Below are positions 35,754-48,361 of a DNA stretch of 64,000 bases, one piece after another (position 1 is the stretch's first letter; every line of letters begins with the position of its first letter). This DNA comes from Paragonimus skrjabini miyazakii (Eukaryota > Platyhelminthes > Trematoda > Plagiorchiida > Troglotrematidae), in assembly GCA_014338405.1 (NCBI GenBank), contig JTDE01000969.1, positions 58,176 to 122,175 on the forward strand, in the 5' to 3' direction. Below the pieces are notes generated by a model. It was not told where the DNA came from and searched no databases. It saw nothing but the letters and a program-made list of their open reading frames with translations. Made by a program: the position numbers and the translations under genes.

Positions 35754-37022
35754 GTAAGTTACATGATATTCCAAAGTGATCGTTTACGTGAGGTCACTGT
35801 GGAGCTTGGAATAATGTTTCAACAGTTACTTTAACCCCAGAAACAATAAACGAAGTGCAATCATAAATAAACGCAGTGGCACGGTAACCGAACCAGTTGA
35901 CCTCGATCAGCTTACAAGTGAGAAAAGTATACACAGGCCTAACATACTAAGGGCACGCTCGAGAGAAAGGCATTCTATTATAACGTTCTTCAAATGTCGC
36001 TACATCAACCAAGTATCTTCTCTCAACGAAATGAAGATTTGAATGATGTGAAATATACTATGACCTACCACTGTTAATATACCAGAAACGTTGAGTATGA
36101 AGGATGTTGAAATCGACGAGATAGGCATACCAGACATATCTGTGTTCTGCCAAGAACGCTGACGTTCGACAGGCTGTGGTGCAGCCTTTTATACTAAGAG
36201 TCAGGTCAAAATATCGATGGCATATGGGACGGTTTCTTTAACTCAACTGTAAACGTACGACGCACTGTACATTATTAAAAATTATCCGGTTGACTGAAGG
36301 GTGCCACTCACCGAACTTCGTCTGCATCGTTTGTCCCAGACTACTTAATTGTTAACACCAAATGCGGGTTAACCTCCGCGGAAATCCTACAGATCTTATT
36401 AACCGGTAGTTTATCATCACATTGTGTTTGGCATCGACGGGATCTATGCGTAACGTTCATCCTTTGCTTTGAAGTTGCACGATGCGCGTAGCATTAAGCA
36501 CCCAACTGAAGAGGTCAAAGAGCTTACACTGAATAGGACCTCCCAAGAATATTCGAGTTCAAATTAAATTCTAACCAGAAGGTAGCATATGATTGCTGAC
36601 TTATAAATCAACACTCCACCAGTGTTGGTGAACACGAGTTCATTGCACTTATGTTAATAGATGAGATAGAATTATCCATCTCGATTCGACATTCCGTAGG
36701 GAGATATCACAAAACAGACAGAAAATTCGTGAATAAAAATTCACCCATACAGACGGGGTAAAAGCCCGGGAATCCCTAGCATCCGATGATCACTGGTAAC
36801 CTTAGGTAGATGATGCTTTTAAGGACGTCAAGATATGTATTTCTATCAGACAGCTCAAGAGAATTTTCACTTTTGCACAGCATAATATTTTTCCTCATAC
36901 TACGTGCATGACGCGCGTCACTTGAACACAATGGACAAAACATAATAGGGGTGTTGTGTAATCCGTTAGTTTACAGCAATAGCTGTTGCGGTTCAAGGAT
37001 TGTTAGCACTAGCCACATCTGA
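35754..37022. other. No supported feature
   Basis: AT-rich, with no frame of note. Confidence 0.4.
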
Positions 37023-37352
37023 GTAACAAGCAACTTCGAACAATTTTACTTACTGTTGCTTCGAACACCAAAAGCCATGTTATTATCTGTCGCGCACCAG
37101 ATAGATGGGATGATCGATAAAATTGGAGAAGCGGCCAACTTTCTCAGCAGCCAGCATCTGAGTGTACTCGCTACCACATTCAAGACGTTGGCATATATAA
37201 GAGGTGAGAGCACACCTTTCACATCGCAAATTATGCTCCGAAAACTATCGGAGCTTTGCGAAAATAAGTTAAAAGTTAATAGTTTTTTCTCCTCTCTAAT
37301 GGTAAACTGTGTGCTAAGGAGTTGCCAGGATCATTTTTTGAAATTGTACTAG
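37023..37352 (+). CDS. Open frame of repeated helical character, possible FASTK-like gene piece
   Basis: The frame is open from a stop at 37020. It contains KAMLLSVAHQIDGMIDKIG, then FLSSQHLSVLATTFKTLAYI, then IMLRKLSELCENKLKV, and ends LRSCQDHFLKLY. The pattern of short amphipathic helices with LSxxHLSxLxxxFxxL spacing recalls the helical repeats of FAST kinase-domain proteins, which act on mitochondrial RNA. This rests on pattern only. A GTGAGA donor at 37203 could end the exon there. A second frame (37322-37813) continues in another reading frame, so either splicing or decay must be invoked. Confidence 0.33.
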   Translation, partial: VTSNFEQFYLLLLRTPKAMLLSVAHQIDGMIDKIGEAANFLSSQHLSVLATTFKTLAYIRGESTPFTSQIMLRKLSELCENKLKVNSFFSSLMVNCVLRSCQDHFLKLY

Positions 37353-37369
37353 TATTGTGTGTCCAGCGG

Positions 37370-37813
37370 TGTATCTCGAAGCCACATACCAGAATCTCGG
37401 ATCCTCTTCCCGTTTGCTCTCTAAATTCCAGTTTTTCAGCTTCCCGCTGCAATTATATTACCGATGACGATAAACTTTTGTCTGCAGTAGACTGTGTGAC
37501 CGACAATTAGATAGAACAGAACGATTCAAACTTATCCCACTATTTCTTTGTTAATATGGCTAGATGTAAGATGACATTCTCTCTTCATGCGGCCCGCACA
37601 GGTTACTTTCTGGTATGTGAACAATTAAATATGATTACAAGAAAACATGTATTGGAGGCGACTCTCTCAAATGGCCCTAACCTGTCTCCTAACGATAGGT
37701 CTGTAACTAAGAAAGCCAACTTGATACTTGAGTTATTCGCCACACTGTGTGAAAGGTTACACGCGAATTGTTTCACAATTATGTCCAGTTGCTTTTGCGT
37801 AGTTCAATCATAA
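37370..37813 (+). pseudogene. Second open stretch after 37023-37352, one internal stop
   Basis: The frame beginning before 37370 runs to a stop at 37508-37510 and is then open again to 37813. It includes HAARTGYFLVCEQLNMIT, HVLEATLSNGPNLSPNDRS and LILELFATLCERLHANCF. The latter part again looks helical. Together with the preceding frame it may be one decayed or intron-interrupted gene. Confidence 0.25.
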
Positions 37814-39605
37814 ACTAATTATCCAAGTCTGTTACCGTTATTTCCTGAAGGATATTACTCCTATTAGGTTGGCACGTCACAGAGTTTCAAGGCGGGTTGC
37901 TACTCTAAATTTTCTACCCTACCTGATAAAATGTGTAGAACGAGGTAGTTCTCAATACGCTATTGGCTGATTCTAGACTTACTACACATAATATCCCGTT
38001 AACCCTAACGTTTATAAAGAAATGTATTTATGCCTACGGAACATACTATCTCAGGAATCATTTGGTAAAGCTAAAATGTTAAGTAAAACTGTGAACTTAT
38101 AACCAACAGTCTTGTAGATTTCCATTGTGTTCATTTTGGAGCAACTTACCGGAGTCTGTTATTATTGCGCCATCGTCAGTTGAATTTAGGTCTGGACGCT
38201 AAGCATATATTCAGACAGTTGAAACAAGTATTCAGTCAGCCGTGACCGTCAGAATCCTGGCGATATAGTGAAAGTATGCTTGATCTCGCAGCGTTGATGC
38301 TAGTCAGTTGTTGTCCGCTTCATTTCGCAAGGCTGTTGTACGCTCGATAAACAATGACTGAGTTCTCACTCCGTCGAGTCTATTTTCCAGTCTATTTGTT
38401 TGTGACCCTTAGAAACTGAAACAAATTTGCGATTTAGGTTTTTTCTTCAAACCGGCTAGCGCAGGTTGATATGCACACAGTGCCCCACACTCTCCTCCAA
38501 CCTGTACATTTTCTGCAACTTCTATCAATTTAGTTATGACGTTTATCACTACTGTAACAAAACGGAAGCTACCACAAATAGATCACCTCGAAAACACGTG
38601 AAATTTTTGTCTCATCTTCCAGAGCTGACGGAAAGAAAGCAAATCTCCGTAGCGTAAATGATCAAGGGGTGATTATTATGTATGGACTGAGTGCGCCACC
38701 GAAAGTATATAGAATTGCGATTGGGACCAGCAACAGGCCTGATGTCACCTCGTACGGTTCCACTGCCCAACTAACTATTTCTTTTAACACAGCCTCATAT
38801 GGGTATATAAGATGCCTACTAGTCAGCAGAACCACTTCAGCACTTCTTTTCCACTGTAGTTATTTGGGTGGAGGATAACACGTTTGCTGGTAGAAAACTG
38901 TAACTGGTTTCTATAATGTCTAATGGCTGAGCATCTAGATAGTTTCCAAGAGTTCTCTGTACCTCCTCTAAAATACTGACATGGGATTAACCTGGCAATG
39001 AAACATAGTTTAGTGGAGAATGATGAGGTTCCTGGGTGGTAAATCAGTCTTGATTACTTTGTTTTCAACTGCATGTCTTCTTATACCCAGTATGAGGAGA
39101 ACAGACCTGTATAAATTGCTTAAAATAGCATTACTGCAAAGCGTTCGATCAGTTTCAGTTATTTTGTCATGAAGGTAATAGAAAAAATTCTTTTTTTCAT
39201 AATCCATTTTGATTTGCATTAATCATTAATGTGCATTTCCATCCCGAAAGAGCACGAGGTCATATCCGGAATCGCTCATGATATAATCTACATTATCAGA
39301 ACACAGCATATGTCCGGTGGATGTCATGTTTTCTGTCTTAAACCTACCTTTCCGGTGACACTGATAGAGTGGTGTGACGTTCTATGATTCTACCGACTGT
39401 GTACGTGCGTCATTTTTTAAGCTCCGCCGCCTTCTAGAAAAAATTCATCGAGAAAAATTGTCCCATCCAAGAGACACTTTAGTAGTATAAAATTTTAAAT
39501 AAATGCCTCTGATGATAAGCACACATCTGGAAAACGTACAGAGTCCAGATCCTTCTAGGTAGAAGGATCGCCGCAACTGTAATGGGCCGTACAGAGCTTG
39601 CTTAC
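37814..39605. other. No supported feature
   Basis: Short frames only; the plus frame at 38669-38878 has no splice context or domain. Confidence 0.4.
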
Positions 39606-39775
39606 GCATTGCTCCCAGAAATGACTATCATGGTTAGTGAGTTTGTTAGTGAGCAAAGCTTCACACCATTCTGGCAATGCAATATCTAACAAAGAACGTG
39701 ACCAATGACCTTTGGCTGAAACTTTTTCTGAAGTCATGTGTTTTCCGGAATCACATACCAAACAGTTATCTAAAC
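39606..39775 (-). CDS. Candidate internal exon, unidentified
   Basis: On the minus strand an acceptor-like AACTGTTCCCAG precedes the exon, and a GTAAGC donor follows. The peptide reads LDNCLVCDSGKHMTSEKV, SAKGHWSRSLLDIALP and EWCEALLTNKLTNHDSHF, with a protein-like composition and several Cys and Trp. Incoming phase is 1, outgoing phase 0. No family is recognised. Without the donor, the frame would run 13 codons further to a stop. Confidence 0.38.
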
Positions 39776-40962
39776 CTGGGAACAGTTTTATTTGTACCAG
39801 ACAGTTGGAGATATTAATGAGTTGTGAATATTAGAACCTTCGTTTCGGAGTGTGAACAAATGAACAGTTTGATTCAGGTAAAGTAGTTGAAAAATAAGGA
39901 GGACAATGCACTGCTTGATCATCCTCTTGAAACTTCCCAAAAAATCGAATGTCCAAGTGGAATTTTTGGAGTGAATATTTTTTAAAAACTTTCTTAATGT
40001 GACCTTCGACCCACCATTCATCACAGTGATGGTTTATAGATTAGGAATTTTTTGAGTAAAAATAATCGTTATACATTTATTGCCTAGACTTGTACATATA
40101 CAACTTTATTTAAGCTCTTGTACAAGTATTTCATCGCAGTAGACGGTGTAACGTCCAGTAATTTTTTCTACACTTTTTAATCTAAACAATGTTTGATCTC
40201 TGCCTATTGCACGATATTCGCGAAATCTTTGCAGCAGGTTTTGGATGTATAATATAGGTAAAGATTTTTATTTTCACGATTTTGAAGATGTAACTTGTTT
40301 ATATCGCGTAATGTATTACCATCTGCCGGGTTTCTTATGAATAGTACCCATATGAAAAAAATATATTCACGTAGGAAACGATTTTGTTCTGCTCATACTT
40401 CATTTCTCTTTAGAGATATAAATTGTGACACACAGGCATAATAGGCAATAGCTGTTTGTCAGTTAATGGTAGCAAGAAATACGATTTAACAGGTCAGTAA
40501 ATTGCTATTAGCAATGCAGTCAGATCAACCAAACCATTGGTTTCCATTTACACTTGCAGTGACTATTGACACAATGATTCTGTTTGTCCGAAATAATCAA
40601 AAAGTGAACGTGAGGTTCGCATAGAAGCAAGTAAGAGTAGGCATAACGGGCACTAAGGACATATTTTAATAACCACAGGAGCATGCATCATATTAATAAA
40701 CATTCCATACACTACTAACTTAGAACACATTTTTCAATTATGAAAACGTAGTAATACATAGTGTGAGGTTGTATGAAGAAATAACGTTCGACGTAGAACT
40801 GTTGGGTCCACTGGGAACTGGAAGCCGGATCAACTATAATTGATGTCACGTGGGCGTATTGGATCTATTTAGCACTAGATATTTGACAAGGTGGTAAATT
40901 AGATAAATTTGTAGAGATAATATTCCATGGAGGGCTGACCGATGGAAGTTCCGCTCTGTCAC
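39776..40962. other. No supported feature
   Basis: AT-rich; probably intron if the two neighbouring minus-strand exons belong to one gene. Confidence 0.35.
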
Positions 40963-41130
40963 CGTTGATATGCCAGGCGCATAGTACTGATTCACATGCG
41001 TGAGAGAGAAGCCATAGTCTTGAGTGAGTGCACGAACAGTAATTAAGATATCGCTGCCACCGTTTACGTACGTTTGTGCTAAATCCGACACAAGTCGAAT
41101 CACTTGAGAGCGAAGTGTACACGTGCAGCC
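40963..41130 (-). CDS. Candidate internal exon, unidentified
   Basis: An acceptor-like CCCAACTTTGGTCAG precedes the exon on the minus strand. The frame is open in phase 0 at both ends and encodes LRSQVIRLVSDLAQTYV, NGGSDILITVRALTQDY and GFSLTHVNQYYAPGIST before a weaker GTGACA donor. A second minus frame overlaps almost entirely (40865-41122), so the choice of frame rests on the more protein-like composition. It could be the same gene as 39606-39775, though another exon between them would be needed to reconcile phases. Confidence 0.35.
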
Positions 41131-44100
41131 CTGACCAAAGTTGGGTGTGTTTAGTTACATTTGACCGGTTGGGTGAATCATCGACTTGACTTGGTTCAGT
41201 GGGATGTCAATAGGTAAGCCAGCAGATATTGGTCAGTAACATAGCACACGTTTCTTGACCTCGAAATAGATTTTCGATTTCATAATGACTTCACGGGGTG
41301 TCACTTTTAGAAATAAATAAACCGACGTAAAATTTTACTAAAATTGCTCGTTTTCAAACACTCTATGGTGTCAAGAGTTTTGAGGTGAACTGGTGTGTTG
41401 TCTGTAATAACGATAGTCCGTGTGCCTGCGACAGCATCGTCTGTAACGCAAGTAATTGATGCAGCCTTGAACCGACTTGTTAGACGGTCGAAGCAAGTTA
41501 GAACGCAGGCACAGTCTTGAAACAGTAGTGATGACAGTGGGTTTACTAGTACATTGATAGTATGGCCAAATCGAGCAACTGATTAGGTGAATGTGTCAAG
41601 TGACTCTACTATGTGACAAGTAATTTTAGAAAACTGGCACGCGTGGTATGCCCATGCTTATTCATGGATGTTAGTGTGGATGCTAAATCACGGGAAACAA
41701 TCACTACTTCATGGAGTGCATAACAGTTCGTGAATTGGTTCATTTCAACCAACCTCAGTTGTACGGAAGGTTTTTACTATGATGGTTTTTGGCAATTAGG
41801 AAATCGCTCAAATGAGTAGAATACATACCGTTAGCTCTTTTACTTTTGTTGGTTATTCGTGGATAGATTTACTATGTTCCATCGTTAGCTTCCGCACAAA
41901 ATAAAGTTTATTCTGTTCTCAACTTCGTTATGAGTGTCTTCTTGATGTCCGATGCATACATAGTCATACACATGGATGACCAAGTGACTAGATTAGCATC
42001 ATCTCACAGTACAACGTCTTTCCCTAAGGCAAGAAAAGTGGAAAGCATGTGTAACGAGGTTCCGTTGATTATCTAAATGACTGTCTGCCACGGGTTTCTA
42101 GAAAAAGTATACATTGAACGAACAAGGAATTACCTCTAATTATTTTAAATTTTGGTGCAGGTTTGAGCCTGGATTTATGAATTACGGGCAATTGCATATA
42201 GCTTTGGGGAAAATTCTTTCTAGAAATTTCATACATTATTCTAATTGCATTGATCTTACATTGTAGTGAGATATAGTAAGTGTCTGGCACATCAATCATT
42301 GACGTGCCTGCTTTTGTAAATTTCACAGCTCTCCTGCTTGATTGCGTTTTATCCAGCCTTATCTAGTTTGATGCAGTTTTTTCCTGACTATTTCAGATTA
42401 CTGTTGCAGTGAGCGGATGCTTTAACCATGGTGCTGTCTGGTCCGTCTTACGGTCGTTGTGAATGAATGAAATGACTGAATGAAGCGTCAGAGAACGCGG
42501 AACTTTACATCTGTAATTTCAACAACTTTCCGTGTGTAACCTTGTCTAGTTATCGTGTGAGAATAGCAGAATTAGAAATACCAATTTTTGATATACATCA
42601 TGGTTTTGACCAGGATGAAGTCAACGGTGAATTGAAGAAAATAATGGTTTCGGTTAACCATGTAGATACTGACACGCAGCTTTTCATTAGAACGGGTGAT
42701 GAAAAGCGAACCAAATAGGTCTCCGATTTAGTGAATTAACTGAGTGTTGGTTGGTTATATCACGACTGATTTCAGCCAACTCATGGATAGATCAGCGAAC
42801 GTGGATTCCAGTGCGTATATCACTTCAGTTGCTAATGTAGTAGATGTGAAATTAATGATGAGGTAAAAGTCAAACATGACCGCTGAGTAGCCAACATCTA
42901 GATCCAGTACACGTACTTCAACTCAGTTAGGGTAGTGTCCACAATAACTAGAAACAGGCAGCAAAATTGCTGTTACAAATAAAGAGAGAAACTTTATTAA
43001 AACTTACGCTAGTCTCGCAGACTAAAGGAGACATCGTAAGTTTACCAAGACGTGTCTAAAACCAAGCAAACTGAACGTCATATAAATAAATTACTTGAAG
43101 AACTGAAGAACAAATGCCCGACATCGACTGTTAATCTCATGTGGTTATTATTATCAGCACTCCAGAACTTCACTTTACAACGCAGAATCTCCGTGGGGGA
43201 ACCACAGTACTAACTGTTTACCAGAATAGTACAACTATATAATAAACAGTTTTAGGTATAAGTCAGTAAAACTCTCAAAGAACAGACGTTTCGGTAAACA
43301 CTGGTAATTATAGGCGGTCAAATTTGATATGTATGCTCACTTGATCTAATACCGACATCAAGTTAGTACTAAGTCGTTCCGTCGGCCTACTGCACAACAT
43401 AAGCCCTGATAGGAACACATTGCATAAAATGGAGTAACCACGTTTTTCGTCATGTGACCAAAATTGATTATATCTGCAATAGCCATTAATGAAATCGGAG
43501 TGGTCACCTATCAGATGGTTTCTATCAATTCAAAAAGTATGGTTTAATCGACAAATTCAGTTACAGTCGAATTTGCACGTGATATGATCACTGTCTTTAG
43601 TTCTGTTAAACTGAATGCAAGACAGCTTTGATAATCTGGAAAGATAAAAGAATAACCACGACGATTTCTTAGATGTTTACTTCACTTTCGCATAACATTG
43701 GAAAATACGTTAAAAATGGTTAATCTCAGGCCAAAACTACTTCGGACTCACTTACATAAGAAAATGAATAAACACCCCTTTTTCAGTAAATGTTTTTGTT
43801 TTGGTTGTGATGAATGGGCTTCGTGTTAGTGCAAAAAGGGACAGCAACTGGCAGAGCTCCTTGTCAGAATGCCATATCCCATTTTAATCTGACGTCCGTA
43901 TTTCAATCAGCAACAAAACAGGCAGCTGCAGATGAATAAAATTTCGGTTTAAAAACATACTAGCTGATGAGTCATCAATCATTTCACAAGTATTCCTGCA
44001 TGTGGGACTGCAGCCGACAAAGACTAACTGGAAATGTCTAATCGCAACTAATAGTCGCATGCAATTATGTACACCCGCACGCTTTGGGAGAAACTAATAG

Positions 44101-45287
44101 CTATAGGCAAATTCTGTGCATCGATCTCCTGGTTAGATATATCAGGTACAAATAAGTATTTGTATGTGTAAATAGACTGCTGCTTCATTTGTCATTTCCA
44201 CCATAAAGTCTGAAATCAATTATTGCGAAATTTTCAGTTTAATTTGTATAAATAGACGTTATAGTTGAGTGCAATTTATTTTCCCATATTAAATTCCCCA
44301 GGTAACAGTTTTGTTAGTGCATGAGTTTCCTACGCATCATTGACCAGGACTTTTATAGTAAGGATGGACTAGCAAATGATTACAAGAGAAATTGAGGTTA
44401 CTTCTTGTGGATTGAAGTACCTCATTGGTTGCGACACGCCAACAAGTCAGGTAGTTTCTTCAAAATCCGGTTTTTATTAACGATCGGCCAATCTTGGTTG
44501 ACGGCGAAAACTGTGCTAATTAAAAACTTCATAATGTAGAACAAATTTTACTGATGTGTCTTCGTTTTACTGTTAAAAATTTACGGAACAAATGTACTCA
44601 CATTAAAATACGTGGATTGAGCTATGTGGTTGTTTGACAAAAACGTCTCACCTAATTTAAGTATGAGCGGAACCACAGTTGTTTAGACAATACGATAGTC
44701 GATAGTCAATAGTCAATACGAAATGCTTGCATCTACCAGTGTTCGTGTTCTAACTGCTTTGTTCAAGTTAATTATGATTTCTGGGATATATTGATTCGCA
44801 ATCGAATATTGCGGGCTTGGTTTTTAACGATGCATACATTAACAGGAGTTAATTCAAACTATATGAAATAAGCTCACTATGGGCTTTCTGTGTATGTTAA
44901 TGTCATTGCTTAACTTCCAATCTTTTGTGAGTTAGAAATTGTTGTAATATTGTTTGTATGATTTGGTACATCAAGTTGATATAGTCAGAGCCCAAATTCA
45001 TTATACAAGTTGCACTATGGTAGCAAGGAATGCTTCAGTTTTCTAGCAAAAGCGATAGAAACGAATTAGCATCAAAATGAACTTTTATAACCCTCAGTTG
45101 TTAGCTTCCTTTTCTTTCAGACTGAATTCGATCGGCTGTTTATTTGGTTTGCTGTCAAATTGACAAACAAATGCAACGAACTTGGCATGAAGTTAAAAAA
45201 AGATCAAGTAGTACTCTTGCATTAATTCACTTCCAATAATCATCAGAAAACCTCAAATAGCTGACCACTATCAATCTTCGGTGACTG
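41131..45287. other. No supported gene
   Basis: AT-rich block with one chance-like minus frame at 42069-42326. A CTGATGAGTCATC string near 43972 recalls a hammerhead core but lacks the other elements. Confidence 0.45.
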
Positions 45288-45431
45288 TAACTCTGCGGTC
45301 TAGCGGATAGGCATCAGGATCAATAGTCTTCGGCAACCAGACATTGTAATACGTAGTCACAGACCAGTGTTTTGATCCTACTGCGTGCGCTGTGCTGATG
45401 AGTCCAAATAAGATCGGACTATTTTTTTGTC
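45288..45431 (+). mobile_element. tRNA-derived SINE with a degenerate hammerhead ribozyme core
   Basis: The head has an A-box-like TGCGGTCTAGCGGATAGG (45294-45311) and a decayed B box, GTTTTGATCC (45369-45378). After it comes CTGATGA (45395-45401), the invariant first half of the hammerhead core. A stem II follows, GTCC pairing with GGAC across a 10-nt loop (45402-45419). The second core element GAAA is replaced by TATT, so it should not cleave. The order tRNA head then hammerhead is that of the Schistosoma SM-alpha SINE-like family. This copy is an old relic. Confidence 0.6.
45395..45419 (+). ncRNA. Hammerhead core relic (CTGATGA plus stem II)
   Basis: CTGATGA is followed directly by a 4-bp stem, GTCC/GGAC. 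Stems I and III and the GAAA element are not convincingly preserved, although a GTC triplet occurs at 45429-45431. Confidence 0.5.
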
Positions 45432-46261
45432 GTTTTGCTAATGGTCACTACAACCAATTGTTTATAAACAGAAATGCATTATTCAAACTCTCTAATTCAA
45501 CTAGTACCTCACATAACGTTTAGAAGGTCGCCGAAGTATATAACCTGGGATGAAGCCATGTGGGCAGTTGTCAAAAGTTCCCTTCGCCAGAACCTTGTTA
45601 AATAAAACATAGAAAAGTCGAAAGGATGCAACAAAGGACAATACTACGATGAAACGGTGTTGCTCACACTGAATAAAATTCTCACAACGCCATTGCAACG
45701 TAATTGGTCATGATAGATATGTCGCATAGTTGACATTCTATTAGCTAGGATAATCCAAATATTGTCATTTCAATTATGTAACTTTCTGCAGATCAATTCG
45801 GTTTGGATAATTTCCACCGTACCGAGTGCGTGTTTGTTGAGAACACAAATACTACATAACATCCGTCTTGATACTGCGAGATGTTACAGCAATCATATAA
45901 ATAAAATTGATTTACAAGAACAAATCTGAAGAAAATTCGTTAACCTAATAAAAATGCTTATATACAACGCAGAAACAGAATGACATTAAACGTCGAAAGT
46001 AAAATAGAAAGGAAGGTGGCTGCTCATGTGACTTTCTGAAACAGAAATAAACGTTGATTTTGGACTTCAAATTAGCGTGAAATTACATTTACTTAAGAGC
46101 AGTTACTAAGCTTAAACAACCTTAATACTGCGGAGATACACAGAAGAGAAAACCGAACACTGGTAATGCATTGATATGAATAATATCAGCGGAAATTGAA
46201 AAATTCATTAAGAACACAGTGGCCAAGTCGAGCGACAAAGAACTGCAGCAGTTTTGGTTTA
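45432..46261. other. No supported feature
   Basis: AT-rich DNA between the SINE and the transposon complex. Confidence 0.45.
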
Positions 46262-46801
46262 ACTAGTAATTCATTAACAACGATAGAAACCATACGCCGC
46301 GAGATGTTGATATTCCGTTTACTCTATTCAGTCACGAACGTAGAACATTGGAATATAAAAGACATGTGGATTGCAACAACAATAGTAACAATCAACGATC
46401 GGGTTCACATAAAACAAGGACTGTCATCAGTTCCAGGGCAGACAAACTGCGTGAATCAACAGTGTATGCAAACACAGGACCGGACGGTGAGTATTGATTA
46501 ACATAGCTCTGGAGAAGGCAAGCCATTTCGGGTTCCGATTACGCAATAACACTTGAAACGAGTTGGCTGAGTCAACAACGTGACCAGTTTCCATGATGTG
46601 CTTCGCAATGGACGAGGTCGAATTTCGTCTCAATCGCTTTGTTGCCATTGCCTGTTGCCCCATGGCGTGCATCAACCACTTGGATATATGTTCAGCAATT
46701 CACCGCCGTATGCACCAATCTGTTCTGCTGATACAGACATCACCGCAACTGCAAGTGAACTGATATATTACAGGTGAGAGAGAACATTTCTGTAGGACAC
46801 G
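46262..46801 (-). mobile_element. Penelope-like element (family A) 3' end, inverted arm
   Basis: The minus strand encodes VIYQFTCSCGDVCISRTD, then HISKWLMHAMGQQAMATKR, and ends LLIHAVCLPWN with a stop. About 180 bp of 3' untranslated sequence follow toward 46262. It is almost identical to 51091-51538 but in opposite orientation; the few differences include Arg for Lys in SRAML. The YIG motif is changed to CIS, which should disable the endonuclease. Its 5' side abuts the truncated 5' end of the plus-strand PLE, a head-to-head arrangement known for Penelope insertions. Confidence 0.85.
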
Positions 46802-48082
46802 ATTATATATCCGCTGACTATTATTTGTTATTGACAGGGAAGGAGATCTCAAGAAAGCTGCAACTTTTACTACAACATGGGTACATCTCGCAACTGCAAT
46901 AAAGACAAGTGGAACCAACCGGAATTCGCACACAACGGTTAATAGGTGCCCTAAAAAACACAAATGTGGTGTCTCTTTGAGGCCAATTCTTTGCATGGGC
47001 AACTCACCGTATCACAAGCTTGCCATATGGCTTGTTGACATTTTACATCCCGTCCGTCAGAATTTTACCCCCCACCGTGTAAAAGATTTTTTCAAACTGG
47101 TACAAACCTTACAGAACATATCGGTGAGTTCACATAAGATGTATTCTATCGATGTTGATTCCTTATTTACAAACGTCCCCCTTCCAGAAACAGCTGATAT
47201 CTTGTGCGATTTTATTTTCTATCAATATTTACCTTTTTATCTCCCAGTTGATTATCTCAAGGAACTTATACTTTTATATACAGAGAATATCTGTTTTGAC
47301 TTTGCGGATCATCTTATATACAAGTCTATGGTGTAGCAGTGCGTAGTTTATTGGGCCCAACATTTACACATACATTTTTACGAATGACTTAATCAAAATT
47401 ATCTGTCTGTAGACCGTGTCAGTCACTATAATTGACATATAGATAATATTTTGATTTTTATCACAAATAGTCATTTTGTTTCATTTTTAAGCCTTTTTAT
47501 TTCCGTTCATCTTACTCTTTCTTTTTCTCATGAAGAGGAACCAGACAATAGTTTATTTTTTCTAGATATTCACTCACTAGACGACAGGGTTGCCCACTAC
47601 AACACTCAGTGCACCGTAAAGCCACTTGGAACGGTCAGTATTTGCAGTTTTTGTTCTCTAGCAGCGATTAGTTGTTGTGTTGTGTACAGCCAGGGAGATT
47701 TGCACTGATGACTGCTTACAAGGAAAACAGGAGAGCTTAAAGAAGGTGCTGCTAACAAACCGGTATTCTCAGAAGTTCACCGATATTCGCAGCCAGAATA
47801 GACTGACCGAGACTGCCGTGAACACGGTCCTTAAGAGGCAGATCTTTATGAACCTACCCTTCTAAGATGATCATATCACAACTGACACAAATCAGAAGTT
47901 ACAGTCTGGTCTAACTCGTACATTCCTTGCAGCTCAATTGCGGTCGCAGTTCATGATTAGAAATGCCACTCAACTTCTTCATTATCCTGATCCACCGAAA
48001 TGTTCGTTCTCACATGTGATCCATCAGTTCACTTGCAGTTGTGGTGATGTCTATATCGGCAGGACAAATTGATGCCTACGGC
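46802..48082 (+). mobile_element. Penelope-like element (family A) reverse transcriptase, 5'-truncated and inactive
   Basis: The plus strand encodes CPKKHKCGVSLRPILCMGN, SPYHKLAIWLVDILHPVR and the palm motif A segment MYSIDVDSLFTNVPLPET. Motif B follows in another frame (GVAVRSLLGPTF), then motif C reads HIDN at 47436-47447 instead of YxDD, then FSHEEEPDNSLFFLDI. The connection region is frame-damaged. The GIY-YIG domain starts at about 48018 (VIHQFTCSCGDVYIGRT) and is cut at 48082 by a second retrotransposon. It resumes at 51091. The copy cannot encode an active enzyme. Confidence 0.88.
48074..48082. repeat. Target-site duplication of the inserted retrotransposon, left
   Basis: GCCTACGGC ends the left part of the PLE endonuclease and is repeated exactly at 51091-51099, where the domain continues (encoding CLRR). 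Confidence 0.8.
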
Positions 48083-48361
48083 ATAATCATGGAAAGCAAC
48101 ACATCAGCGGTTCACACTGGTGCTTAACTGCCACACAACCATGAAGAAGAAGAAGCACACCCTGTACAGGAAGAGAAAAGAAAAATGAAAGGGGTGGGGA
48201 AGGGGACCTAAATACTAGAAAATGGCTACGTCTATATTCAATCATACAACATCAAGGCGCCTACACCTTGCAAACAAACAACCGAGCTGTAAGTGGAAGT
48301 AAGGCCTCATCAGCAAGACAGCTTTCTTACGGCTCTCACTGCCTCGCGTTATTAAGTTCAC

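Noticed and set aside
43965..43985. CTGATGAGTCATC as a hammerhead core
   Set aside because: No stem II of useful length, no GAAA and no tRNA-like head nearby.
46196..46777. Plus-strand frames at 46196-46501 and 46580-46777
   Set aside because: Antisense to the inverted PLE endonuclease.
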